This document shows positions 42,191 through 52,382 of a DNA stretch of 64,000 nucleotides, piece by piece. The notes beneath the pieces were generated by a model that did no database searches, was not told where the DNA came from, and was given only the letters and a program-made list of their open reading frames with translations. This stretch comes from Duganella phyllosphaerae. GTDB lineage: Bacteria; Pseudomonadota; Gammaproteobacteria; Burkholderiales; Burkholderiaceae_D. The stretch covers positions 32,032-96,031 of the forward strand of contig NZ_LROM01000106.1 of NCBI RefSeq assembly GCF_001758785.1. The letters are read 5' to 3'. The position numbers and the translations under genes are program-made. Numbering within the stretch: position 1 is the stretch's first letter; the number at the start of each line of letters is the position of its first letter.

Positions 42191-43695
42191 CAGGTAGTCA
42201 GCGTCACTTTCATCGCGGCTGCGCACACGGCCAGCAGCGGGCCTGGCAGCACGCCCAGCGCCAGGATGGCAACGCCGTTCAGGCTCAGGACCAGTTTCAT
42301 GTCCGCTGGCGCGCTGAGCGGAGCGCTGTCAACCGGCTCGTCGAACCACATGGTTTTGACGATGCGCAGGTAGTAGTAAGCGCCGATCAGCGAGAACATC
42401 ACCGCCACCACGGTCAGCCATACCTGGCCGGTACCGAGCAATGCGTTCAGCACCGAGAACTTGGCGGCAAAGCCTACCAGCGGTGGCACGCCGGCCATCG
42501 AGAACATCATGATGGTCATCATCAGCGCGAACCAGCCGCTGCGCTTGCCCAGGCCCTTGAAGTCGGCGATGTTGTCGGCATCGAAACCGGCGCGCGACAG
42601 CAGCATCAACAGGCCGAAAGTGCCCACGGTGGTCAGCACATAGGTGACCACGTAGAACATCGAGGCGCTGTAGGCAGCTTCCATGCCGCCGTTGCCGACG
42701 GTGGTGCCCACGCCCGACAACAGGCCCAGCAGCACGAAGCCGATCTGCGCGATGGTCGAGTACGCCAGCATACGTTTCAGGTTGGTCTGGGCAATCGCGG
42801 TCAGGTTACCGATCACCAGCGACAGCACGGCCAGGACCATCAGCATCTGCTGCCAGTCGACTGCCAGCGGCAGCAGGCCTTCCACCAGCAGGCGGATGCA
42901 CACTGCAAAGGTAGCGATCTTCGGTGCGCCGCCCAGCAGCAGGGTCACTGCGGTTGGCGAACCTTCGTACACGTCCGGTACCCACATGTGGAATGGCACG
43001 GCGCCCAGTTTGAATGCCAGGCCAGCGACCAGGAACACGATACCGAACACCAGGATGGTCGGCTTGATGGTGCCGGCAGCAACGGCAGCAGCGACTTTCG
43101 AGATTTCCAGGGTGCCGGTGGCGCCGTACAACATCGACATACCGTACAGCAGGAAGCCCGAAGCCAATGCGCCGAGGACGAAGTACTTCATCGCCGCTTC
43201 GGTGGCCTTGTGGTTGTCACGACGCAGTGCGACCAGCGCGTACAGCGACAGCGACATCAATTCCACGCCAAGGTAGATGGTGAGGAAGTGCGATCCCGAG
43301 ATCATGATCATCTGGCCCAGGCCTGCGAACAGCGCCAGGACGTAGAACTCACCGCCCAGGTTGCCGGTCATCATGCCGCGGTCAGTGGTGTACTGGCGCG
43401 AATAGATCAGGGTCAGGGCCAGAGCCAGGTACGTAAACAGCTTGAGCAGGTTCGACATCGGGTCGGACACGTACATGCCGTTGAAGGTATACAGCGTGGC
43501 GCCGCTCATGAAGTCGCCGTAGCTGATGGCCGCGCAAACGGCCAGCAGTGCCAGCGACAGCAGGTACGTGATCGAGCGCTTGGACTCCGACAAATACATG
43601 TCGACCAGCAGTAATAGCGAAGCGCCGACAATCATCGTGACCTCGGCATACGCCGGGGCGATGTTGAACGCCTCTTGTGGAATAGGTGTAATCAT
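42190..43695 (-). CDS. nuoN: NADH-quinone oxidoreductase subunit N
   Basis: A 501-aa membrane subunit, one of the three antiporter-like proteins (with NuoL and NuoM) of complex I proton pumping. About 14 TM helices, with the conserved intramembrane Glu in FAGLGQMIMI/YLGVELMSLS (TM5) and Lys in AFKLGAVPFHMW (TM7). Last nuo gene; the DUF2818 start overlaps its stop. Length is typical (E. coli 485). Confidence 0.96.
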   Translation of the reverse strand: MITPIPQEAFNIAPAYAEVTMIVGASLLLLVDMYLSESKRSITYLLSLALLAVCAAISYGDFMSGATLYTFNGMYVSDPMSNLLKLFTYLALALTLIYSRQYTTDRGMMTGNLGGEFYVLALFAGLGQMIMISGSHFLTIYLGVELMSLSLYALVALRRDNHKATEAAMKYFVLGALASGFLLYGMSMLYGATGTLEISKVAAAVAAGTIKPTILVFGIVFLVAGLAFKLGAVPFHMWVPDVYEGSPTAVTLLLGGAPKIATFAVCIRLLVEGLLPLAVDWQQMLMVLAVLSLVIGNLTAIAQTNLKRMLAYSTIAQIGFVLLGLLSGVGTTVGNGGMEAAYSASMFYVVTYVLTTVGTFGLLMLLSRAGFDADNIADFKGLGKRSGWFALMMTIMMFSMAGVPPLVGFAAKFSVLNALLGTGQVWLTVVAVMFSLIGAYYYLRIVKTMWFDEPVDSAPLSAPADMKLVLSLNGVAILALGVLPGPLLAVCAAAMKVTLTT

Positions 43696-43731
43696 TTAGG
43701 ATTTTCTCGATGTTCCGGTGTTCAGTTTCAT

Positions 43732-45228
43732 TTAAGGCAGCTTGCTTTTAGCAACATGGGCCAGCAGGTCGGCCACCGACGTTTGCATGGTGTCGGTGAA
43801 TGGCGCCGGGTACAGGCCCATGACCAGCACGGCAATCGCCAGCACGCCCAGCATGAAGAACTCGCGTCCGTTCACGTCGACCAGTGCGGCCACATGGTGG
43901 TTGGTCACTTTGCCGAAGATCACGCGCTTGGCCATCCACAGCGAGTAAGCCGCGCCGAAGATCAGTGCCGTGGCGGCCAGCAGGCCAATCCAGAAGTTGT
44001 ACTGCACTGCGCCCAGGATCACCATGAACTCGCCGACAAAGCCGGAGGTCGCTGGCAGGCCGCAGTTGGCCATCGAGAAGAACACGAACAGCGCGGCGAA
44101 CTTCGGCATTTTGTTGACCACACCACCGTAGTCGGCGATCTGGCGCGAGTGGGCCTGGTCGTACAGCACACCGATACACAGGAACATGGCGCCGGAGATG
44201 AAGCCGTGCGAAATCATTTGCACGATACCGCCCTGCACGCCGATCGGGTTGAAGATGAAGAAGCCCAGGGTGACAAAGCCCATGTGCGCGATCGACGAAT
44301 AGGCGACCAGTTTCTTCATGTCCTTCTGCACCAGGGCCACCAGGCCGATGTAAATCACGGCGATCAGCGACAGCGTGATCACGAAGCCGGACAGGTAGTG
44401 CGAAGCGTCAGGGGTGATCGGCAGCGAGAAGCGCAGGAAACCATAGGCGCCCAGTTTCAGCATGATTGCGGCCAGCACGGCGGAACCGCCGGTCGGCGCT
44501 TCCACGTGGACGTCCGGCAGCCAGGTGTGGACCGGGAACATCGGCACTTTCACGGCAAAGGCCATGAAGAAGGCGGCGAAGATGAAGATCTGCTCCTTCA
44601 TTGTCAGCACGGCGAGGTGCCATTGCAGGATGTCGAAGCTGCCGGTGGTGCGGTACAGGTAGATGATCGCAACGAGCGTGAGCAGCGAACCGAAGAACGT
44701 GTACAGGAAGAACTTGAACGAGGCGTACACGCGGTTTTCACCGCCCCACACGCCGATGATGATGTACATCGGGATCAGGGTCGCTTCGAAGAAGAAGTAG
44801 AACAGCAGGCCGTCCATGGCGCAGAACACGCCGATCATCAGGCCGGACAGGATCAGGAACGCGCCCATGTACTGCGCGACGCGCGACTGGATCACCTGCC
44901 AGGCCGAGATCACCACGATCACCGTGATGAAGGCGGTCAGCGGCACGAACCACAGCGACAGGCCATCGATGCCCAGCGAGTAGTAGATGTTGAAGGTATC
45001 GATCCACTTCGATTTTTCGACAAACTGCATGCCGTGGGCGGCGTTGTCGAAATTGGTAATCAGCGGAATCGTCGCCACGAAACTGATCAAGGCGCCGATC
45101 AGCGAGCCGATACGTACCAGGCCGGCGTTGGTGTCGCGACCGAGCGCCAGAATCAGGGCGCCGAACACGATCGGGAGCCAGATCGCCAGGCTCAGGTACG
45201 GTAATGTAGATATGGTTGACTGCATCAT
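43732..45228 (-). CDS. nuoM: NADH-quinone oxidoreductase subunit M
   Basis: A 498-aa antiporter-like subunit of complex I. Key features are the TM5 Glu in FFFEATLIPMYIIIG, the TM7 Lys region AFAVKVPMFPVHTWLPD, and KMPKFAALFVFFSMANCGLP in the C-terminal half. Two adjacent ATGs (45228 and 45225) are possible starts. Sits 31 bp after nuoL and 36 bp before nuoN. Confidence 0.96.
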   Translation of the reverse strand: MMQSTISTLPYLSLAIWLPIVFGALILALGRDTNAGLVRIGSLIGALISFVATIPLITNFDNAAHGMQFVEKSKWIDTFNIYYSLGIDGLSLWFVPLTAFITVIVVISAWQVIQSRVAQYMGAFLILSGLMIGVFCAMDGLLFYFFFEATLIPMYIIIGVWGGENRVYASFKFFLYTFFGSLLTLVAIIYLYRTTGSFDILQWHLAVLTMKEQIFIFAAFFMAFAVKVPMFPVHTWLPDVHVEAPTGGSAVLAAIMLKLGAYGFLRFSLPITPDASHYLSGFVITLSLIAVIYIGLVALVQKDMKKLVAYSSIAHMGFVTLGFFIFNPIGVQGGIVQMISHGFISGAMFLCIGVLYDQAHSRQIADYGGVVNKMPKFAALFVFFSMANCGLPATSGFVGEFMVILGAVQYNFWIGLLAATALIFGAAYSLWMAKRVIFGKVTNHHVAALVDVNGREFFMLGVLAIAVLVMGLYPAPFTDTMQTSVADLLAHVAKSKLP

Positions 45229-45259
45229 GGTTTTCGTTATCTCTATGCGTATCAGCTAA

Positions 45260-47368
45260 TTAAGCGTGCCAAAACGGCAGGAAGTAGACCAGGAACCCCA
45301 GGATGCCCAGGATCATCACGAACGCGTAGTGGTAGATGTAACCGGTCTGACCTACGCGTGCCAGCTTCGAGAACCAGTTCACGACCTTGGCGCTGCCATT
45401 GACCAGCAGGCCGTCGATCAGGGTCTTGTCGCCGACATTCCACAAGCCGTTGCCCAGCAGGCGGGCACCGCCGGCGAACACCACCTCGTTGAACTTGTCC
45501 ATGTAGTACTTGTTCTCGAGCAGCGTGTGCACTGCGGTGAACTTGGCGAAGAACCATGCCGGTACCCGTGGGTTGATCATGTAGCAGTAGTACGCACTGG
45601 CCACACCGGCGATTGCCAGCCACAGCGGCAGGGTCGTCAGCGAGTGAATGGTCATCGCCATGGCGCCGTGGAACTCTTCGCCCAGGATTTCCATTGCCTT
45701 GTGGTTTTCACCGACAAAGATCACGTTCTTGAAGAAGTCGCCGTGCAGCATCGGGCCGATGGCCAGGTAACCGATGATGACCGAAGGAATCGCCAGCATC
45801 ACCAGCGGGAACCAGACCACGAATGGCGATTCATGCGGCTTCTGGCCAGGCTCCAGGCCGTGGTGGCCATGGTCGTCTTCCTCTTCTTCGTGGTGCGCGT
45901 CCGCATCGTGGCCGTGTGCGGCCGGATCGGCGTGCGCGGTCTTGGCGTGGGCATCGTGATGGGCGTCGTGACCGTGGGCATGGGCCTGGCCGAAACGCTC
46001 TTTACCGTGGAACACCAGGAAGTACATGCGGAACGAGTAGAACGCGGTCACGAACACACCAGCCAGTACGGCGAAGTTGGCGAAACCGGCGCCCCAGATA
46101 TGGGTCTCGTGCACGGCTTCGATGATCGAGTCTTTCGAGTAGAAGCCCGAGAAGAACGGCGTACCGATCAGAGCCAGCGAACCGAGCAGCGACGTGATCC
46201 AGGTAATCGGCATGTACTTGCGCAGGCCGCCCATGTTGCGGATGTCCTGGTCGTGGTGCATGCCGATGATGACCGAACCGGCGCCCAGGAACAGCAGTGC
46301 CTTGAAGAATGCGTGGGTCATCAGGTGGAATACGGCCACCGAGTAAGCGGAGCAACCGAGGGCAACCGTCATGTAGCCCAGCTGCGACAGGGTCGAGTAA
46401 GCGACCACGCGCTTGATGTCGTTCTGGATGATGCCCAGGAAGCCCATGAACAGCGCAGTGATCGAACCGATGACCAGGATGAACGACAGCGCGGTGTCCG
46501 ACAGCTCGAACAGCGGCGACATGCGCGACACCATGAAGATGCCGGCGGTAACCATGGTCGCGGCGTGGATCAGTGCCGAGATCGGGGTAGGACCTTCCAT
46601 CGTGTCCGGCAGCCACACGTGCAGCGGGAACTGCGCCGATTTACCCATGGCGCCGATGAACAGGCAGATACAGGCCACGGTCAGCAGCGCCCAGTCGGTG
46701 CCTGGCAGCGTCAGCAGTGCCAGCTCGTCCTTCTTGGCGAACACTTCCTGGTAGTTCATGGTGCCGGCGTAAGCCAGCAGCAGGCCGATACCGAGGATGA
46801 AGCCGAAGTCGCCCACGCGGTTGACCAGGAACGCCTTCATGTTGGCGATGATCGCGGTAGGACGCTTGTACCAGAAGCCGATCAGGAGGTACGAGACCAG
46901 GCCGACTGCTTCCCAGCCGAAGAACAGCTGCAGGAAGTTGTTGGCCATGACCAGCATCAACATCAAGAACGTGAACAGCGAGATGTACGAGAAGAAGCGG
47001 TTATAGCCTTCGTCTTCCGCCATGTAGCCGATGGTGTAGATGTGCACCATCAGCGACACGAAGGTCACCACGCACATCATCATCGCCGACAGCGTATCGA
47101 TCTGGAAACCGACCTCGAAGTTGATGCCGGCCACCGTCATCCAGTGATACACGGTGCCGTTATACGTGGCGCCACCTAGCACCTCGTTGAACGTCATCGC
47201 CGACAGGATGAAGGCGATCAGCACGCCGAGGATGGTCGCCGTGTGGGACGTTTTGCGTCCCACGACATTGCCAAAGAATTTGGTTCCTAACAAACCCGCA
47301 ATCGCGGAGCCGACCAGCGGCGCCAGAGGTACGGCCAGTAGGAGGTTAGGGTTGAGAGTACCCGCCAT
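45260..47368 (-). CDS. nuoL: NADH-quinone oxidoreductase subunit L with His-rich loop
   Basis: A 702-aa antiporter-like subunit with the C-terminal lateral helix that couples the membrane arm. The core motifs GWEAVGLVSYLLIGFW (TM5 Glu) and GKSAQFPLHVWLPD (TM7 Lys) are intact. It is longer than E. coli NuoL (613) because of a loop of about 50 residues (DNA about 45860-45988) that holds 14 His, several Asp/Glu and Ala, just before KPHESPFVVW. The loop could bind metal; similar His-rich loops occur in related NuoL proteins. Role unknown. Confidence 0.95.
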   Translation of the reverse strand: MAGTLNPNLLLAVPLAPLVGSAIAGLLGTKFFGNVVGRKTSHTATILGVLIAFILSAMTFNEVLGGATYNGTVYHWMTVAGINFEVGFQIDTLSAMMMCVVTFVSLMVHIYTIGYMAEDEGYNRFFSYISLFTFLMLMLVMANNFLQLFFGWEAVGLVSYLLIGFWYKRPTAIIANMKAFLVNRVGDFGFILGIGLLLAYAGTMNYQEVFAKKDELALLTLPGTDWALLTVACICLFIGAMGKSAQFPLHVWLPDTMEGPTPISALIHAATMVTAGIFMVSRMSPLFELSDTALSFILVIGSITALFMGFLGIIQNDIKRVVAYSTLSQLGYMTVALGCSAYSVAVFHLMTHAFFKALLFLGAGSVIIGMHHDQDIRNMGGLRKYMPITWITSLLGSLALIGTPFFSGFYSKDSIIEAVHETHIWGAGFANFAVLAGVFVTAFYSFRMYFLVFHGKERFGQAHAHGHDAHHDAHAKTAHADPAAHGHDADAHHEEEEDDHGHHGLEPGQKPHESPFVVWFPLVMLAIPSVIIGYLAIGPMLHGDFFKNVIFVGENHKAMEILGEEFHGAMAMTIHSLTTLPLWLAIAGVASAYYCYMINPRVPAWFFAKFTAVHTLLENKYYMDKFNEVVFAGGARLLGNGLWNVGDKTLIDGLLVNGSAKVVNWFSKLARVGQTGYIYHYAFVMILGILGFLVYFLPFWHA

Positions 47369-47415
47369 GATGAACCTTAATCGTTATTTTTCGAAATGAG
47401 AACCAAGCCGCGGGA

Positions 47416-47724
47416 TTAACCCTTGAGCCTATCGAGGTCTTCCACATTGATGGTGTCCAGATTACGGAACAGCACCACCAGAATCGCGAGGCCGATCGCT
47501 GATTCAGCAGCGGCCACGGTCAGGATGAAGAAAACGAAGATCTGGCCGGCTGCGTCGCCCAGGTAGTGGGAGAACGCGATGAAATTCATGTTCACTGCCA
47601 GCAGCATCAGTTCGATGGCCATCAGCAGAACGATGATGTTCTTGCGGTTCAGGAAAATACCAACGATCGAGATCGCGAACAATATCGCGCCAAGAACCAG
47701 GTAGTGAGCAAGCGATAAAGTCAT
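47416..47724 (-). CDS. nuoK: NADH-quinone oxidoreductase subunit K
   Basis: A 102-aa, three-TM membrane subunit (E. coli 100 aa) with the two conserved intramembrane Glu residues in LLMAIELMLLAVNM and FFILTVAAAESAIGL that link the Q-site to the proton path. The start overlaps the nuoJ stop by 4 nt. Confidence 0.97.
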   Translation of the reverse strand: MTLSLAHYLVLGAILFAISIVGIFLNRKNIIVLLMAIELMLLAVNMNFIAFSHYLGDAAGQIFVFFILTVAAAESAIGLAILVVLFRNLDTINVEDLDRLKG

Positions 47725-48359
47725 GGGGTCTCCTTGTTCTCTGCCGAACCGGTATCGACCTGGCCGCGCGTGGTAACCGGCGCGATCTTGACGATCTTCA
47801 GGCGGTCGTTACGTTTTACGCGGACAGCGTCAGCCGGGTCGAAATGCTTGGTGTCCTTGCGCTTGCGCAGGGTCAGGGCCACGGCGGCAACGATCGCCAC
47901 CAGCAGGATCGCCGCAGCGATCTCGAAGCCATAAACATATTTGGTGAAGATCAGGATACCCAGTTCCTTGGTGCCGCCGATATTACCGGCAGCAACTGCC
48001 TGGGTATCGAACGACAGGAACGACTTCCACAGCACGGCAGCCATTTCCAGCACGATGATGACGCCGACGAAGCTGGCCACCGGCAGGTAGCTCCAGAAGT
48101 TTTCGCGCAGCCTGCCGGTGTCGATGTCGAGCATCATCACCACGAACAGGAACAGCACCATGACGGCGCCCACGTACACGAGCACCAGCACGATGGCCAG
48201 GAACTCGGCTTCGAGCAGCATCCAGATGCCGGCGGCCGAGAAGAACGCCAGCACCAGGAACAGGGCCGCGTGGACCGGATTGCGGGCCGTGATAACGCGC
48301 GTGGCAGCCAATATCATGATGGCTGCAAAGGCGTAGAACAAAGCAGTTTTAAATTCCAT
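47721..48359 (-). CDS. nuoJ: NADH-quinone oxidoreductase subunit J
   Basis: A 212-aa membrane subunit with five TM segments and the conserved VLVYVGAVMVLFLFVVMML helix. The C-terminal soluble tail (about 165-212, KDTKHFDPADAVRVKRNDRLKI) is somewhat extended. Separated from nuoI by 96 bp, the longest gap inside the operon; nothing recognisable lies there. Confidence 0.96.
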   Translation of the reverse strand: MEFKTALFYAFAAIMILAATRVITARNPVHAALFLVLAFFSAAGIWMLLEAEFLAIVLVLVYVGAVMVLFLFVVMMLDIDTGRLRENFWSYLPVASFVGVIIVLEMAAVLWKSFLSFDTQAVAAGNIGGTKELGILIFTKYVYGFEIAAAILLVAIVAAVALTLRKRKDTKHFDPADAVRVKRNDRLKIVKIAPVTTRGQVDTGSAENKETP

Positions 48360-48455
48360 AACTAACCCAAGAGACGTACAGTTTTTGTTTGAACCACCAC
48401 TGCGGCGGAGAAGGCGTGACCGTGACTGCCGGCCTGCGCCCTGCCCCGCCTGTCG

Positions 48456-48944
48456 TCAGCGGTAAGGAGCGTCCGCAGCGCGTGCTTCGGCGATCTGGTT
48501 TTCGTAACGATCGCCCACGGCCAACAGCATTTCCTTGGTGTAGTACAGGTCGCCGCGTTTTTCGCCGTGGTATTCCAGCACGTGCGTTTCGACGATCGAA
48601 TCGACCGGGCACGACTCTTCGCAGAAACCGCAGAAGATGCACTTGGTCAGGTCGATGTCGTAACGCGTGGTGCGGCGCGAACCGTCGTCGCGCTGCTCCG
48701 ATTCAATCGTGATCGCCATCGCCGGGCACACTGCTTCGCACAGTTTGCAGGCGATGCAGCGCTCTTCCCCGTTCGGGTAGCGGCGCAGCGCGTGCAGGCC
48801 ACGGAAGCGCGGCGACATCGGCGTCTTCTCTTCCGGGTACTGCACGGTGATCTTGCGCGAGAACATATACTTGCCCGTCAGCGCCATCCCTTTGATCAGT
48901 TCGGTCAGCATGAAGCTGCCGATGAAGTCTTTTAAGCGTTCCAT
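48456..48944 (-). CDS. nuoI: NADH-quinone oxidoreductase subunit I
   Basis: A 162-aa ferredoxin-like peripheral-arm subunit that carries clusters N6a and N6b. Both CxxCxxCxxxCP motifs are present: CIACKLCEAVCP and CIFCGFCEESCP. A short amphipathic N-terminus docks it on NuoH. Length fits the alphaproteobacterial/betaproteobacterial form. Confidence 0.97.
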   Translation of the reverse strand: MERLKDFIGSFMLTELIKGMALTGKYMFSRKITVQYPEEKTPMSPRFRGLHALRRYPNGEERCIACKLCEAVCPAMAITIESEQRDDGSRRTTRYDIDLTKCIFCGFCEESCPVDSIVETHVLEYHGEKRGDLYYTKEMLLAVGDRYENQIAEARAADAPYR

Positions 48945-48957
48945 TTGTGTCTATTCC

Positions 48958-50043
48958 TTAGTTCCAGATATTCCATGGGGAATGCATCCAACCGGCCACG
49001 AACACCAGGTACACCAGGGTCAGCGGGATGAACACTTTCCAGCCCAGACGCATGATCTGGTCGTAACGGTAGCGTGGGAAGGTACCGCGCACCCAGATGA
49101 ACACGGACACCAGGAAGAACGTTTTGGCGAACAACCAGAAGAAGCCGCCGAAACCGCCCCAGAATTCCAGGAACGCAAACGGTGCCGACCAGCCGCCGAG
49201 GAACATGATCGATGCCAGGGCTGCGATCAGGATCATGTTGGCGTATTCGGCCAGCATGAACATGGCGTACGCCATACCCGAATATTCCACCATGTGACCG
49301 GCGACGATTTCCGACTCGCCCTCGACCACGTCGAACGGGTGACGGTTGCATTCAGCCAGGCCCGAGGTCAGGTACACCACGAACAGCGGCAGCAGCGGCA
49401 GCCAGTTCCACGACAGGAAGTTCACGCCGTGCGACGCCATCGTACCGGCCTGCTGGCTGGCAACGATATCGCCGAAGTTGAGCGAACCGGTAATCATCAG
49501 CACCACGACCAGCACGAAGCCCATCGGGATTTCGTACGAGATCATCTGGGCCGAAGCGCGCATGGCGCCCATGAACGAGTACTTCGAGTTCGACGCCCAG
49601 CCGGCGATGATGATGCCGTAGACTTCCATCGAGGTAATCGCCATCAGCAGCAGCAGGCCGGCGTTGACATTGGCCAGCACCGCTTCCGGACCGAAAGGCA
49701 CCACCGCCCAGGCAGCGAGCGCCGGCATGATGGTCATGACCGGACCGATCACGAACAAACCGGGGTTGGCCTTGGCCGGGGTGATGATTTCTTTAAAGAG
49801 CAGTTTCAGCGCATCGGCGATCGGCTGCAGCAGGCCGCCGGGACCGACGCGGTTCGGGCCGATACGGATCTGGATGAAGCCGATCAGCTTGCGCTCCCAC
49901 AGGGTCAGGTAAGCGACCAGGCCCATCAGCGGCAGCAGCACCACGATGATCTTGATCAGGTTCCAGACGATAGGCCAGACCGGGGCCAACGGGCTGTTGG
50001 CGCCCAGGTCGTGCAACGTCGTGACGAATTCAGGCAACGCCAT
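48958..50043 (-). CDS. nuoH: NADH-quinone oxidoreductase subunit H
   Basis: A 361-aa, eight-TM subunit that forms the quinone chamber and the E-channel entry with NuoB and NuoD. Conserved QIRIGPNRVGPGGLLQPIAD, EITPAKA and AECNRHPFDVVEGESEIVAG are intact. The start shares one base with the nuoG stop. Confidence 0.97.
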   Translation of the reverse strand: MALPEFVTTLHDLGANSPLAPVWPIVWNLIKIIVVLLPLMGLVAYLTLWERKLIGFIQIRIGPNRVGPGGLLQPIADALKLLFKEIITPAKANPGLFVIGPVMTIMPALAAWAVVPFGPEAVLANVNAGLLLLMAITSMEVYGIIIAGWASNSKYSFMGAMRASAQMISYEIPMGFVLVVVLMITGSLNFGDIVASQQAGTMASHGVNFLSWNWLPLLPLFVVYLTSGLAECNRHPFDVVEGESEIVAGHMVEYSGMAYAMFMLAEYANMILIAALASIMFLGGWSAPFAFLEFWGGFGGFFWLFAKTFFLVSVFIWVRGTFPRYRYDQIMRLGWKVFIPLTLVYLVFVAGWMHSPWNIWN

Positions 50044-52364
50044 TATTTCACCTCTCCTGCTTTTTCAACGGTGATGGCACCGAACATGCTGCCCAGTGCA
50101 GCGGTCGAGCGGTGGGCCGCAGCAACGCGCACGGCGTTCGCTGGCAGCTTGGCGTCAACGGTGGCAACCAGCACTGCGCTGCCATGACCTTGGGTGACCT
50201 TGACGGTGTCGCCGGCAACCACGCCCAGCTGCTGCGCCAGTGCTGGCGACAGGTGCGCTTTGGGTGCAGCCGCGTCGGCCATCTTTTGCAGCGACTCGGC
50301 GCGGCGCACCACGGCGTCGGCGAAGTAGATCGGGACGTCGGCGATACGCTCAACACCAGTCGATACGCTGGTCGAAGCAACGGCAGCTTGCGCGGCCTTG
50401 TTGTTCAGCTTGGCCGAGACGTCGAAGTTGCCGTTACCCAGCACTTCGTCGCGGATCGCTTCCGAGGTGTCGTAGTCGAAACCGGCCAGGCCGAGGATGT
50501 TACCGAGCACGCGCAGTACTTTCCACGCCGGGCGGGTTTCCAGCAGCGGCTTGACGGTGCCGTTGAAGCTTTGTGCACGGCCTTCGCAGTTCACAAAAGT
50601 GCCCGAGGTTTCGGAAAACGGCGAGACCGGCAGCAGCACGTCGGCGTAGTCCATGCCGTGCTTGTAAGCGGACATGACCACGACCATTTCGGCCTTGTTC
50701 AATGCGGCAATCGCCGCTTGCGGATTGTGCGCGTCCAGTTCCGGCTCGACGTTGAGCAGCACGTAGGCTTGCTTGGCTTCGGTAAACGCCGGGGCGGTGG
50801 CGCCGTTGGCGTTGACGATGTAAGCACCGACCGTGTTGGCCGCTTCGGTCAGGACACCGAAGGTGGCGCCAGTCTGTTCGGCCAGCCACTGGGCAGCTGC
50901 GTGCAGCGCGCCAGCCTGTGGGTGTTGAACCGCAGCGTTACCGAGGAAGATACCCTTGCGCTCGCCGGAAACCAGCGAGGCGGCGACTGCCTTGGCGGCG
51001 TCCGACGCTTCGATACCGTCGAAACCGGCCGGTGCAGCGACCGACTTGGCGGCAGCGACGGCGGAAACGATTTGCGACAGCGCGGACAACCACTCGCTAG
51101 GTGCAGCGATGACCTTGCTCGACACGTTCATCAACAGGTCGTCGTCGGTCGCGTGCAGGATGGACAGCTTGGCGCCGCCCTTCACTGCCGCGCGCAGGCG
51201 GGTGGCCAGCAGCGGGTGATCCTTGCGCAGGAACGAGCCGATCACGAACGCGCGGTCCAGTTGACCGAAGTCGTTGATCGACATGCCCAGCCACGGCGTC
51301 ACGCCGGTCAGCGAGAAGTCGGACTGGCGCAGACGGGTATCGACGCTGGTCGAACCCATGGCGCGGGTGAGCTTTTGCAGCAGGTGCAGTTCCTCGAGCG
51401 TGGAGTGCGGCGTGGCCAGGGTGGCCAGCGCGTTGTCGCCATGCTCGTGGCGGATGTTTTTCAGGCCGTGCGCCACGTATTCGAGCGCGGTCTGCCAATC
51501 GACTTCTTTCCACTCGCCGCCCTGCTTGAGCATCGGCTGCGTCAGGCGGTCGGCGGCTTCCAGGCCTTCGTACGAGAAGCGGTCCTTGTCGGAAATCCAG
51601 CACTCGTTGACAGCGTCGTTTTCCAGCGGCAGTACGCGCTTGACCTTGCCGCCCTTGACTTGCACGATCAGGTTGGCGCCCAGGCCGTCATGCGGCGAGA
51701 CCGATTTGCGGCGCGACAGTTCCCACGAACGGGCGCTGTAACGGAATGGCTTCGACGTCAGTGCGCCAACCGGGCACAGGTCGATCATGTTGCCGGACAT
51801 TTCCGAGTTGACGGTCTGGCCGACGAACGAGGTGATTTCCGAGTGCTCGCCACGGCCGATCATGCCCAGTTCCATCACGCCGGCCACTTCCTGGCCAAAG
51901 CGTACGCAACGGGTGCACTGGATGCAGCGGGCCATCTCCTGCATCGAGACCAGCGGGCCGGCGTCTTTCGGCACGACCACGCGCTTGTCTTCTTCGTAGC
52001 GCGAATCGGTCTTGCCGTAACCGACTGCCAAGTCCTGCAACTGGCACTCGCCGCCCTGATCGCAGATCGGGCAGTCCAGCGGGTGGTTAATCAACAGGAA
52101 TTCCATCACCGACTTCTGTGCCTGTACGGCCTTGTCGGAGGCGGAACGCACGATCATGCCAGCCGATACCGGCGTGGCGCACGCAGGCAGCGGCTTCGGT
52201 GCTTTTTCCACTTCAACCAGGCACATGCGGCAGTTGGCGGCGATCGACAATTTCTTGTGATAGCAGAAGTGCGGGATGTACGTCCCCAGCTTGTTGGCGG
52301 CGTCCATCACCATGCTACCAGCAGGGACTTCGACTTTTTTGCCGTCTATTTCGATTTCAACCAT
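50043..52364 (-). CDS. nuoG: NADH-quinone oxidoreductase subunit G
   Basis: A 773-aa electron-transfer subunit. The N-terminal [2Fe-2S] ferredoxin domain has FCYHKKLSIAANCRMCLVEV and PACATPV (cluster N1b). His-Cys3 cluster N5 and CxxCxxC cluster N4 regions follow (DCPICDQGGECQLQDLA, CIQCTRCVRF). The C-terminal half is a molybdopterin-oxidoreductase-like domain without cofactor motifs, as usual for NuoG. Lies 18 bp after nuoF. Confidence 0.96.
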   Translation of the reverse strand: MVEIEIDGKKVEVPAGSMVMDAANKLGTYIPHFCYHKKLSIAANCRMCLVEVEKAPKPLPACATPVSAGMIVRSASDKAVQAQKSVMEFLLINHPLDCPICDQGGECQLQDLAVGYGKTDSRYEEDKRVVVPKDAGPLVSMQEMARCIQCTRCVRFGQEVAGVMELGMIGRGEHSEITSFVGQTVNSEMSGNMIDLCPVGALTSKPFRYSARSWELSRRKSVSPHDGLGANLIVQVKGGKVKRVLPLENDAVNECWISDKDRFSYEGLEAADRLTQPMLKQGGEWKEVDWQTALEYVAHGLKNIRHEHGDNALATLATPHSTLEELHLLQKLTRAMGSTSVDTRLRQSDFSLTGVTPWLGMSINDFGQLDRAFVIGSFLRKDHPLLATRLRAAVKGGAKLSILHATDDDLLMNVSSKVIAAPSEWLSALSQIVSAVAAAKSVAAPAGFDGIEASDAAKAVAASLVSGERKGIFLGNAAVQHPQAGALHAAAQWLAEQTGATFGVLTEAANTVGAYIVNANGATAPAFTEAKQAYVLLNVEPELDAHNPQAAIAALNKAEMVVVMSAYKHGMDYADVLLPVSPFSETSGTFVNCEGRAQSFNGTVKPLLETRPAWKVLRVLGNILGLAGFDYDTSEAIRDEVLGNGNFDVSAKLNNKAAQAAVASTSVSTGVERIADVPIYFADAVVRRAESLQKMADAAAPKAHLSPALAQQLGVVAGDTVKVTQGHGSAVLVATVDAKLPANAVRVAAAHRSTAALGSMFGAITVEKAGEVK

Positions 52365-52382
52365 GGTGATTGTTACCAGCTT

